Source of the DNA: Gyrodactylus bullatarudis
Lineage: Eukaryota; Platyhelminthes; Monogenea; Gyrodactylidea; Gyrodactylidae
DNA: 64,000 bases
NCBI GenBank assembly: GCA_012064415.1
Contig: SSNU01000336.1
Coordinates: 1 to 64,000 of the forward strand
Reading direction: 5' to 3'
Shown here: piece by piece, positions 55,626 through 64,000 of the stretch
Position numbering within the stretch: position 1 is the first letter of the stretch
Layout of the letters: every line of letters starts with the position of its first letter
The notes under the pieces: generated by a model
What the model was told of the DNA's origin: nothing
Databases searched by the model: none
Seen by the model: the letters and a program-made list of their open reading frames with translations, nothing else
Position numbers and translations under genes: made by a program

Positions 55626-56910
55626 TAGGAATAATTTTTGAAAATTAGTAAATTCGATAAGATTTTTAAAGGTGGTTCTTATAATGTAGGTTCTGATAAA
55701 GTCCTAGGGATGTTGTAAATAAAATTAATGATTTTCCTATCTTAATGTACCGAAAATCAAAAGAACAATTATTTTTGAATTCTTGAAAGCTATAAATAAT
55801 CCATCTTAGAATAAATATTTGTTGTTGGAAGTTAATTATTTGTTCAGGCCAACCATGACGATCAGATATTTTCTTGAATCAATTAAAATACTATGGATTC
55901 CTGTAGGAAATTTACACACTACTTGAAAGCAGTGGGGGTTATTTTCGTGAAAAAAATGAAATTTTTCAAAACTTTCTGATTATCAAATATTTAAGTATCA
56001 GAACTCTAGAAAGCACAAAAATTAGTTTATTATTGAAAATAGATAAATTATTTTAATTTTCATATTTTAGAAAAGCATTGATCGCAAATAATTTGGCAAT
56101 GTTCTTGACAGGTCTTCCTCTCACATTTGCAGCATGTTGTTCTAGATTTCCTGTCTCTATCTCCTGGACATTAAACCACACCGGGCTTTGCTTACCGAAA
56201 GAACTTTTGGTTTCTTGAACGGTGGGTCTACTGTCAAAGGCTCATCTTGAGAAAATTCCATAAGTTTACTTGTAAGACGTTTCAAAAATTCTCTTCTAGA
56301 ATATTTTTATAATACGTAAGCATTATATGCTGCGATATCCAGCATATTCCAGAACACTGCTAAGGACCATCGTTTAGTTTATGATGTTTTGTGCTGGAGT
56401 TTGGGAGTTCATGGGGAGTAAAGATGCATACTTGATAGCTCCACACTTTGATACAATTCTACCATTATAACTATGATCCAAATTATGGTCGAATCCATTT
56501 TCTGTTAGTTCTTCATCTGGATCTGGAATAATTTCATTTTCTTCAGATGCGTTGGAAAAATCATCAACTGCTTCAAGATTTCTGAATAAATCCTCTTGAG
56601 GAGCGAGAGCAATAGCACCGTAACTTTTCGCTGGGTCCATTGATGTAATTATGAATGATAACAAGAGTTATTCTTTCATTTTGAAGTCAATGCTTATCTG
56701 TTTCAGCATAGAATATGAAACTTTTCAGGTTACTAACTTCCTAAATAAACAGAATTGGAAATAGAAAAACATTCTGTTTAAATGTCCTGGAGTTCACTTA
56801 TCTCATCTCGAAAATAAAAAAAATTTCAGTTTTCGAATTTTTGTTGGGGTCCTATGGACCCCATTTCCAGTACAAGGGTTATAAAGTTATCCCTACTATT
56901 TTTGATTAGT
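55626..56910 (-). mobile_element. piggyBac element, internally deleted
   Basis: About 1285 bases between TTAA at 55622-55625 and TTAA at 56911-56914. Inside the right end lies the hairpin TGGGGTCCTATGGACCCCA (56845-56863), also present in the second piggyBac at 62641. The only coding is a fused N- and C-terminal transposase piece on the minus strand. The outer TIRs are weak. Confidence 0.72.
56070..56664 (-). pseudogene. piggyBac transposase: N-terminus joined to C-terminus
   Basis: The frame opens near 56664 (MLSFIITSMDPAKSYGAIAL; the family start is probably MDPAKS, 56640) with an acidic N-terminal region (NEIIPDPDEELTENGFDHNL). It stops after 96 codons at 56374. Directly afterwards, in another frame, comes TKRWSLAVFWNMLDIAAYNA, the block after the third catalytic Asp, and further on the C-terminal cysteine-rich domain CCKCERKTCQEHCQIICDQC (PGBD zinc domain, DNA binding). 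The whole DDD catalytic core is missing. It is a deletion derivative, with stops and shifts on top. Confidence 0.82.
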
Positions 56911-57570
56911 TTAACCAAATGATATCTTGACAACCATCTGAAGATAAATTTTACTATCTCCCTAATAGCGGAAGAAATTACAACTAATCGTGAGTATTTT
57001 ATTCAATTTCGCTTTAAAAATTACTTATCAATCTACGGCAATAAGGTTGTAGTTGTTTTATGTTCGATAAAATTATTAGATAGACTCATTTTGAAAAATT
57101 TCTTTTGACAACCTCCTCAAACTGAAAATTAGTAATTCGGTGTGAAATAGAAAATTGGAAAATGTGATTTTCTTTAATCACCCCAAAAATCACCCTAATG
57201 AAAATTTCAAAGATTCTTATTTATAATTCTTATTTTAAAATACCCTCTCTACCTGATAGATTTTCAAATAAATTTTTTTAACGATTAAATTTCTACTCAA
57301 AAATTCAAAGTGAATTCAAGAGTTATTAATTTCAATGAAGTCCAATTTTTTTGAAGTTCTGAAAAATTTAATGGATATCCCTGTAAAAATCTGTTATGCA
57401 AATAAATTATTTCTGGTATGAAACCATTTATACATTAGCGTACAATTGAAAAATTCCTACATGGTTTGATAAATTTTATCAAACTGAAACCAATATTTTA
57501 CAATATATAGGAATTTTAATGAAAAAATTCTTAATTTGGTAGTATTTATCTAGAAAATATTGGAAAAAAA

Positions 57571-57745
57571 TGAAGCTGTGAATCTATGCTCCTGAAACAA
57601 GGTTCTCATCTGTATTCAGCCTTTAGTCTCAGTATTTAACCAAATGGTTTCTTAAAAACTATCAGAAGATAAAATTTAACATCTTTCTAATAGCAAACGA
57701 AATCAAAACGAGTGAGTATTTTCTTAAATTTCAAAAATATCTCTA
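57571..57745. repeat. Repeat R, uninterrupted copy
   Basis: Contains GCTGTGAATCTATGCTCCTG, GTCTCAGTATTTAACCAAAT and the GTGAGTATTTTCTTAAATTT end. It shows what the piggyBac target looked like before insertion. Confidence 0.7.
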
Positions 57746-59242
57746 TTATAATAGAGGTAACATTAACTTCAATAGAGCGGAAAATTTTTCAATTCTAATT
57801 TTTTTAGAATTTTTTTCTTCAAAAGGTCTTGCTTTCGTTTAGTATGTATCATTGCAATTACTCGTGTAATAAAAATATGAAAAATCAAACAGGAACCCTA
57901 AAAATGTTTACTTGTGAGTAGTCAGAAAATCTTTTGGTATTGAACGCCTAAAACTAAAACTTATTATGTCACTGTAATTTCAACGCAATTCGAAATATTT
58001 TACACAATTGAATAACTTTTACGGTCGGGTATTTCCTGGAAAATGGAGATTCTGACCACGTTACATTTCTCCCCGGTTCTTGATCTTCCTTGAGATCTTG
58101 AACAGTATAAATTAAAGTTTGTTTCGTCTTGATAAAGGATTATTCTTCCTTCAGCTCTGTGCTCGAATAATGTTTCCAAAATTAAATTCCTGAAATCTGC
58201 TCCTAATACTTATGAGTATTAGTGGAGAAGCAAACATTTTTCTTCTCCAAACAATAGTTGGAGGCAGTGAAATTAAAGTGAAATCAAATACAAGCCCTTT
58301 ATATCGGACATACTCATCAGTGTGAGTCATAAAAATACAAATTTACAAAAGAAAGGAGTTGAACATTCATTGGTTATTTCAACTTTAATTGGTCCTTTCC
58401 TGTTACCAGAGATGAAACTTTCTCCAGCTTTGAAATATGCAAAAACTCAATTAATTGTTCCAATTTTTCGTAAAATGTCACACATGGTTTCAATATTAAT
58501 TTGCCACATTTAAGCATTTGAAAAATTAGTTTGTTTTTTAAAAAAAGTCATGTAATAGTAAAATTCATTCAAAAACTGATTTTTTCAAATCCAGTCTAGC
58601 ATATCAAAACAAAATTAAAAACAGTCAATAGAAGATTTGTCTCGCTGTTTGATATAATTAGTAATAATTATTACGTTAAAAAATTAGTCTTAAATAAATA
58701 TCATATAAGTAAGAACTTGTTAAGAATTATTTTTCATGATTTTCGATTTTTCACCTTAAAGACACCATTCAATCAATTCCTTATCAACTTTTAATTTATT
58801 AAATATAAAAAGCTCTTCTTGGAAAGTTTAGCCTTGATGTCAACAAAAATTCTCAGCTCGAAAATAAGTAAAATGGAACTCCGCTGCCATAATGGAAAAC
58901 TGTTCAAATTAATCTTTCCAGCTTGTGTACTTGATCAAAAAGATAATGTAAATATTATTTCAATAGGAGGATATTTTTATATACGATGCTTTTATTACAA
59001 TAGTGTAAAATTTTATCAGTTGAGAGAGCTTAGACTTCATGCTTTAGGATGACGGAGTGAATGGGAAAAAAATTTACAGGATTCTCAAATTTCATTGGTT
59101 GATACTAATCTTGAATACTATTGATCAGATGGAGGTGGACCAGAAGAAAAAAATCTGGTTTGATGTGTAACACATTCACGAGTGTAAATGACTGTATTAT
59201 TGTTCTATGCTACTGAATGAGATCATGAATTATTCTTTCTAG
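57746..59242. other. No confident gene; possible exon near 58922
   Basis: 58801-58915 carries foldback-type words (TCAACAAAAATTCTCAGCTC). An open stretch after TCTTTCCAG at 58921 encodes CVLDQKDNVNIISIGGYFYI, but no donor or homologue is apparent. Confidence 0.3.
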
Positions 59243-59514
59243 ATAAACCACTGATAGTTGATGATAAATATGATAAAGAATATATTAAATATGAAATAAA
59301 GTTGGACAGTGAAAGTGGTCTTATTCTTTCAACTGCATCTGAAGATAAACTTGAAATTAAAATATGGAGAAATTGTATAGTTCTCAGAAATGGTCGGATT
59401 ACATTGATTGAGACAACGTTAGAAAAATGCATAATTATTTCTGGAAATATCGAGGATCTAACTAAACTGTTGTGCCAAATAAACTTGAAAATGCGTGAGA
59501 TTATTTTGAATTGA
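59243..59514 (+). CDS. Possible terminal exon of an unknown host gene
   Basis: After TTATTCTTTCTAG, a good splice acceptor, the frame is open for 90 codons to TGA: KPLIVDDKYDKEYIKYEIKL, DSESGLILSTASEDKLEIKI, WRNCIVLRNGRITLIETTLE, KCIIISGNIEDLTKLLCQIN. Residue use is balanced and alternates as in beta strands, unlike the surrounding AT-driven frames. I do not recognise the family. A weak likeness to 60802-61050 (STxxxE ... K ... then SxxxxxxLxKxL) hints that the two are related exons. No start exon could be identified. Confidence 0.35.
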
Positions 59515-59925
59515 GCTCATTTCTAAAAAATAATACAATTCCAAAATCATTAAATTTTTATCGATAAATATGATGATTTTGAACTACTTAGTAAAACTAG
59601 CAGATCATGCTAGAATTTTCTATAAAAATGTTCCTTTTTCTTTTGAAAATGATTGAATAAAAACATGGTATAGCCATTGTATTTTTCAAGCTTCGTTAAC
59701 TGATTATTAATTAATATGATGGAATTAGGTATTCCAAAATTACTAGTATTAAATTAATCTTCAAGTATTTTAACATTATACCACTAAATTTCGCTCCAGA
59801 ATACTGTATCAAAAAAATTATGAAATTTTTCAAATAAAGAACGTTTTTCAAAATTTTATTTTTATGATTTTAACTCGAACTCAAATTATTTTTACAAAAA
59901 TTATTAGGTATGGTGAGTAAAATGG

Positions 59926-60267
59926 TCAAAAACAATGTGTCAGATGGACAATAATAGGGGATATTCGAGGTACAAATAGTATCTCAAAAAACATTCGGAA
60001 TATGATATCTGGGGTAGATATAAGAGTTATCCAAAAGGGAACATTGTCAGCATTGAGCTTTGGTGCAGTAACGACGGTCTCGCCATGTTGTGATTGCGCC
60101 TTAGGTTCGTCATTAAAGTCGACCATTGAACAACGCTCTTTATACGCCAAGAATTCCCTCATTAACTTCCGATCCCATTTAGTGATCTTTGGCATTTATT
60201 TTCCAGCGTCAGACATTGGGGAATCAGCAACATTACTGGAAGAAGACATATCGTTATTAGAAGCCAT
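59926..60267 (-). pseudogene. Gag-like or ORF1-like retroelement fragment (tentative)
   Basis: Minus strand: MASNNDMSSSSNVADSPMSD then a stop, MPKITKWDRKLMREFLAYKE, RCSMVDFNDEPKAQSQHGET, fading after VPFWITL. Codon use is far less AT-rich than around it. The start followed by a W-D-x-x-L-x-x-F-L helix is reminiscent of retroelement gag N-termini, but I cannot name a family. The stop at codon 24 and the loss of coding after about 60000 mark it as dead. The antisense frame at 60002-60340 is its shadow. Confidence 0.4.
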
Positions 60268-60801
60268 TCTTAATAAAATTTCAAATCAAAAGTCCCTGTT
60301 CCATCAACAGGCTCATTCAAAGCAATTTTTATTTCTTTAAATTTTGTGCAAAAATTTGTTTAAATTCCCCAACAATTCGACCACTTATTAATTATTAATA
60401 GAACCTAATCTATCAGATCGAATCTCTTTAGGAGATCACTACAGATATAGAATGGGATATATCAATATACATATTATATGCTCAATTTGAGCAGCTCAAA
60501 TATAGGTTAATCGAACGTCTAATCTGTATTGAAATCTATTCTTCCAATCTCAAAATTGTTTACACTAGAAAGGGAGATCTATATTGTAATATTTGATGTT
60601 GCACTGCCAACCAAAGCAAATCATTTTTTATGAAAATTTACTCATAAGTAGTTGGAAAATTTTAAAAGTCGTATAATATGACCCAGAAAAATAAGTGCCT
60701 TTTCATAAGCGCCTATAAATTATAATTATAATTATAATATGTTTTAAACTATAATTTAATTGATTGTTCTTTTAATCAATTAATTCATCTTTTATTTGAA
60801 G

Positions 60802-61050
60802 GTGATAGTCAACTATTGTGGATGACTATGGAGGATGAATTTTCGATAATAATAAGGATTATTTCAGATAAATCACCTTTCTTGACTTTTGTTGATAACT
60901 ATGATATTGAAGTTCAATATGATAAAAATAAAATTTTCGTTTCAACTGATCACATCGAGATCCCACAATTCAAGGTTTTCAATATTGTTTATGACAGAGC
61001 ACTATTTTACTCAAGTGAAGGGGATAAAGAAATATTGCGAAAAATACTTG
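60802..61050 (+). CDS. Possible internal exon of an unknown host gene
   Basis: It lies between a TTTATTTGAAG acceptor and a strong donor, GTAAGT, at 61051. It encodes about 83 residues: GDSQLLWMTMEDEFSIIIRI, ISDKSPFLTFVDNYDIEVQY, DKNKIFVSTDHIEIPQFKVF, NIVYDRALFYSSEGDKEILR. As with 59243-59514, residues are well mixed and beta-strand-like. Without the next exon or a homologue this is only a candidate. Confidence 0.35.
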
Positions 61051-61419
61051 GTAAGTGCTTGAAATATTGAATTTTTTAGAAAGTACTGCTTTATTTTAAC
61101 AAAAAAACTTCGATAATTGAGTCAACATTTTTCTCCAGATGGTCGGAAATCCCAGAGAGATATTTTTAAAATTAAACCTTGACTATTTTAGAATTACAAA
61201 ATTTAAATCTAATCTTTATTTAATCATTTGAAATCAAACATTGAAAAAAATAAAAGGTTACTTCATAGCTTTCGCCCTATTAGATGAATTGATGATCAAG
61301 AACTTTATTTTAGCGGACGAAAACTTGTAAGTCACGCTAAAAAAGATTAGAGATGATGACAAAAAATTAATAATTTTCCTATACGTAATTACTAAACAGA
61401 AATTACAATTGGTAAAATT

Positions 61420-61785
61420 TTTTTTCTCCAAACAACTCACGAGAGTTTTCACTTTTCTGATGAAATTTAGTACTCAGATCATGTTTTGCATAATTTTAAA
61501 GCGTGAGAGTCATTCTCCATTTTGTCATTGCCCATTTTTCTCATAATATCCTACGTACATGATAAAACACCGAAATTCGTCGTAAAGGCCCTCTTGAGGA
61601 TAAGAGTACTATTTTGAAGATGGAACTTGAGAAATCCATCAAATAGCCAAAACATTCCGGATTTTAGTGTAAGAAAAATTCATTGAAAATTGTACGGCAA
61701 TGTGAAATGTTCTGGAATTTTGAAATTAAAGGCTGAGGCATTTTCGACCCATGCTTAAATACAAAATAATGCTTAGAATTGGTAA
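61420..61785 (+). repeat. Second copy of the hAT-like MITE, ends lost
   Basis: Matches 23430-23800: TACTCAGATCATGTTTTGCA, GTCATTGCCCATTTTTCTCA and ATACAAAATAATGCTTAGAA. The TAGGCTAGGGTGAA ends are not present. Confidence 0.75.
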
Positions 61786-62269
61786 CACAGTAGGTCACTA
61801 TGTGCAATAGTCTCTTGATCCAAAAGATTTCTGGAACAAAATTTTGTGCTGATTTCAGATGTACTTTAAGTGTCGCCCAAAACAGAAAATTGCGCAGCTA
61901 ATTTTTGTCGTAAACTTTTGGATTTTGGAGTTAATTTTCTTCGTAACTTTTAAGTTCAGACTAACATGTCAAAATGTCGTTTCATTTGATAATTTCAAAT
62001 AGGTTTTATACATTTTATGTCAATATTCCAGACTTTTATCATCTTGATGTTGAAATATGTAATTTTTTCAGAGAATCACGTAAGTTTTTTTCCAGGCTAA
62101 TGAAAAAGAAAAAAATTGATCTTCATCTTCCGAGAAATCATTTGAAAAAAATAACTAGGAAAATCAGACTAGGAAAAGACTATTATCAAAATAGCTTTGG
62201 TAAATAAAATCTAGGAATCAGAATTCAATATCCATCAAGTTCATATGGACATGAAAAATAGAAAGTAGT

Positions 62270-62510
62270 CTTTCGCACGTAAATGATGTGTCTAAAACCA
62301 TGAATAAGATCCTGAAAAAAACGTTTGATTCCTCTCAGACCTTGAAATCAAAAAAAACAATTTTTTCAATGTCTCTAAAATTTTCCGAAAAAACTTTTTT
62401 TCAAAATTTTTTTCTCAATTTAGTAAAAATGTACATTATGAATCAGTTACCAAAATATCTTTCACAAATTCCCATACCTTGATGAAAAAATGAGATTTTT
62501 GTAAAATTCA
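62270..62510. repeat. Foldback element, type B, right-arm copy
   Basis: TCGCACGTAAATGATGTGTC, AACGTTTGATTCCTCTCAGA and ATACCTTGATGAAAAAATGA match the right half of 26454-27203, with small deletions and no outer end. Confidence 0.7.
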
Positions 62511-62640
62511 ATTTTTCTGTATGAATTTTTAATATAGCTCCGAGATAAGAATAACAAACAGTTTTTTACTTAGTTTGAAGTTATATCACATTTGGTCGTC
62601 GAGTTAGTAGCTGTTTTTGATTGGTAACACATTGGATAAA

Positions 62641-62659
62641 TGGGGTCTAAAAGACCCCA
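62641..62659. repeat. piggyBac 5' hairpin
   Basis: TGGGGTCTAAAAGACCCCA, an inverted repeat with 8-bp arms, 75 bases upstream of the transposase start. The related piggyBac at 55626-56910 has TGGGGTCCTATGGACCCCA at the same relative place. Confidence 0.65.
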
Positions 62660-62734
62660 TACTGTTTCTTATTAGTAAACAGGATTGTTTGGATAAAAAA
62701 ACTTATTTTTTAGTATAGAATCATTATTTCATTT

Positions 62735-63110
62735 ATGGAGAGAGGTAACAGACTTATTACTTTAGCTCTCGCTCTACAAGAAGAGCTTTTTCAAAATATT
62801 GTAACTGATGAAGAATTTCATGATAGCTTGGAAGAAGATCATGTAGGGTATGAAAGTGATTCAACAGACGATGAACAGGCAAATATTATCCCAGTCAATT
62901 CAGCCTATCTCTTTAAGTGTGGTGGAATTGTTTATTCGGATATACGACCATATCAAGGTCACAATGTGGTCAATTTTACCAGTGGACTTACTAAGATCTC
63001 AAAAAGGTGCGTGAACCAAGCGGATTTTTTCTTCTTATTCATATTCATAAGTGATTATATCATTGAAAATGTTACCAAGTATACAAATTTATACATGAGG
63101 AGCATGAATT
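62735..63110 (+). pseudogene. piggyBac transposase, N-terminal part
   Basis: Begins MERGNRLITLALALQEELFQ, with an acidic stretch (DSLEEDHVGYESDSTDDEQA). It then runs through FTSGLTKISKRCVNQADFFF and IIENVTKYTNLYM, the block that precedes the catalytic core in piggyBac transposases (end of the N-terminal domain, YTNxY). At about 63112-63125 the protein turns into a PLE C-terminus. N-terminal likeness to the other copy (LAPQEDLFRNLE) suggests one family. The first two catalytic Asp regions up to YIPSEQ are deleted at the PLE insertion. Confidence 0.8.
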
Positions 63111-63124
63111 GCAAAAACTCAGAA

Positions 63125-63384
63125 TTCTATCTATACAAACCTAATAAATGTGTTCAAAAAAACTATTCTTATAACCTTCAACTCCCCTGGCCTATGTGAG
63201 TTTTTTCACTTTTCTCTCCACTGTTGCTATTAATTGGAGAGTTTTGGTGTTTTTTCAGCTTACATATTATTCTAATTTTATTCATCTTTTACTATTTCTT
63301 TCATTATTTGTAAAATATTACCTTGAATGAATCTTTTAACTTTTATCATTTTTGAAGCAATACCACTGATGATACTTTAAGAAA
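63125..63384 (+). pseudogene. PLE 3' end inserted in piggyBac
   Basis: Opens with the last codons FYLYKPNKCVQKNYSYNLQL and PWPM stop, then the 3' UTR (CACTTTTCTCTCCACTGTTG, GGAGAGTTTTGGTGTTTTTT). It ends inside the hammerhead-like motif: ACCA, CUGAUGA, UACUUUAA, GAAA at 63362-63384. piggyBac coding starts again immediately after. It is a severely 5'-truncated insertion whose 3' junction is the ribozyme core. Confidence 0.88.
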
Positions 63385-64000
63385 GCATATATTCCCTCAG
63401 AGCAAATAACTATTGATGGACAACTTATTTCCTTCCGAGGCAGATGTTCATTCAGAGTATATGAAGAGCAAGCCAGGTAAATATGGAATTAAAGTTCGGG
63501 CGGCATGTGATGCAAGCAATTGATTCATCCGTTTCTAAACGCTGGTAGGACAGTTACATGTGATAATTTCTTCACATCATATGATTTAGCTCAAAATCTC
63601 AAAGCTAACCGTACAGCCATAGTGGGTACATGCCGGAAGAACAGGAAGTTTTTACCCGGATCATTTCAATGCAAAAATATTGATCCTGGTACAATCCAAT
63701 ATATATATAGTAATGGAGTCGCAATTCTCAGGTTTGCAGAGAAGAAAAACAAACCAGTTGTCATGATGTCATCATTACACCAAAATCCAGATGACAGTGG
63801 ACCTAAGCCGGAGATTATTCAATACTATAACGAAACCAAAGGAGACACGTTAGATCAACTTTTAACTAATTACTCGTGTAGAAGATCTACAAATAGATGG
63901 CCCTTAACTGTATTCTAGAACAGTCTAGATCTTGCAGCATATAATGCATATGCATTATATAGCCTTAGATGGCCTGAGTCTTTGAAAAAGAAGAAATACT
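63385..64000 (+). pseudogene. piggyBac transposase, catalytic and C-terminal part
   Basis: Resumes with AYIPSEQITIDGQLISFRGR and CSFRVY, containing the Asp of the ITIDGQL block. A frameshift leads to KPGKYGIKVRAACDASN, another to AGRTVTCDNFFTSYDLAQNL (second catalytic block, CDNFFTS), and the frame is then open to 63918: YNETKGDTLDQLLTNYSCRR, STNRWPLTVF and stop. The reading continues past the stop (LDLAAYNAYALYSLRW) to the window edge. Compared with GGVDTLD-type sequences the third block reads KGDTLDQL, so the catalytic Asp may be kept but the spacing is altered. Three or more frame defects make it dead. Confidence 0.85.

Larger units (their letters stand above)
55559..57018. repeat. Host repeat R, split by a piggyBac insertion
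   Basis: 55559-55625 and 56907-57018 together match the uninterrupted copy at 57571-57745. The break falls at TTAA, the piggyBac target. Confidence 0.7.

Overview
This is AT-rich eukaryotic DNA, most likely from an invertebrate. It holds one recognisable host gene, an innexin. The innexin points to a protostome. The mix of Tc1/mariner, hAT, piggyBac, LINE and Penelope-like debris suits an arthropod, possibly a copepod, but the sequence does not fix the species. There is an 895-base assembly gap at 38976-39870.

From 1767 to 35881 the + strand carries the innexin in three in-phase exons (1767-2177, 32459-32689, 35081-35881; 480 residues). Intron 1 is about 30.3 kb and intron 2 about 2.4 kb. 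Intron 1 is filled with mobile-element remains: a broken Tc1 transposase, Penelope-like (PLE) 3' ends, many foldback elements with related ends, and several short terminal-inverted-repeat (TIR) elements. No second gene is evident inside it.

From about 36.7 kb to the end the window is a nested graveyard of transposons: a mariner split by a PLE, a long-TIR element carrying a helix-turn-helix ORF, PLE reverse transcriptase and GIY-YIG fragments, a LINE (two copies, the other at the left window edge), a 2.03 kb hAT element with perfect 8-bp target duplications, and two piggyBac remnants, one with TTAA at both ends and a related uninterrupted copy of its target nearby, the other invaded by a PLE tail. 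Two possible host exons lie near 59.2 and 60.8 kb.

The most interesting layer is RNA. Seven PLE terminal repeats preserve a minimal hammerhead-like ribozyme (CUGAUGA core, 8-nt spacer, GAAA, tiny palindromic stem III), with stem I and stem III changing together between copies. An eighth copy is cut off after GAAA. A different, near-complete hammerhead with a normal stem II sits at 51498-51551. It is fused to and overlaps a tRNA-like sequence with a polymerase III box B, and a decayed second copy lies at 46.2 kb. All calls come from reading the sequence; no homology search or folding program was run.
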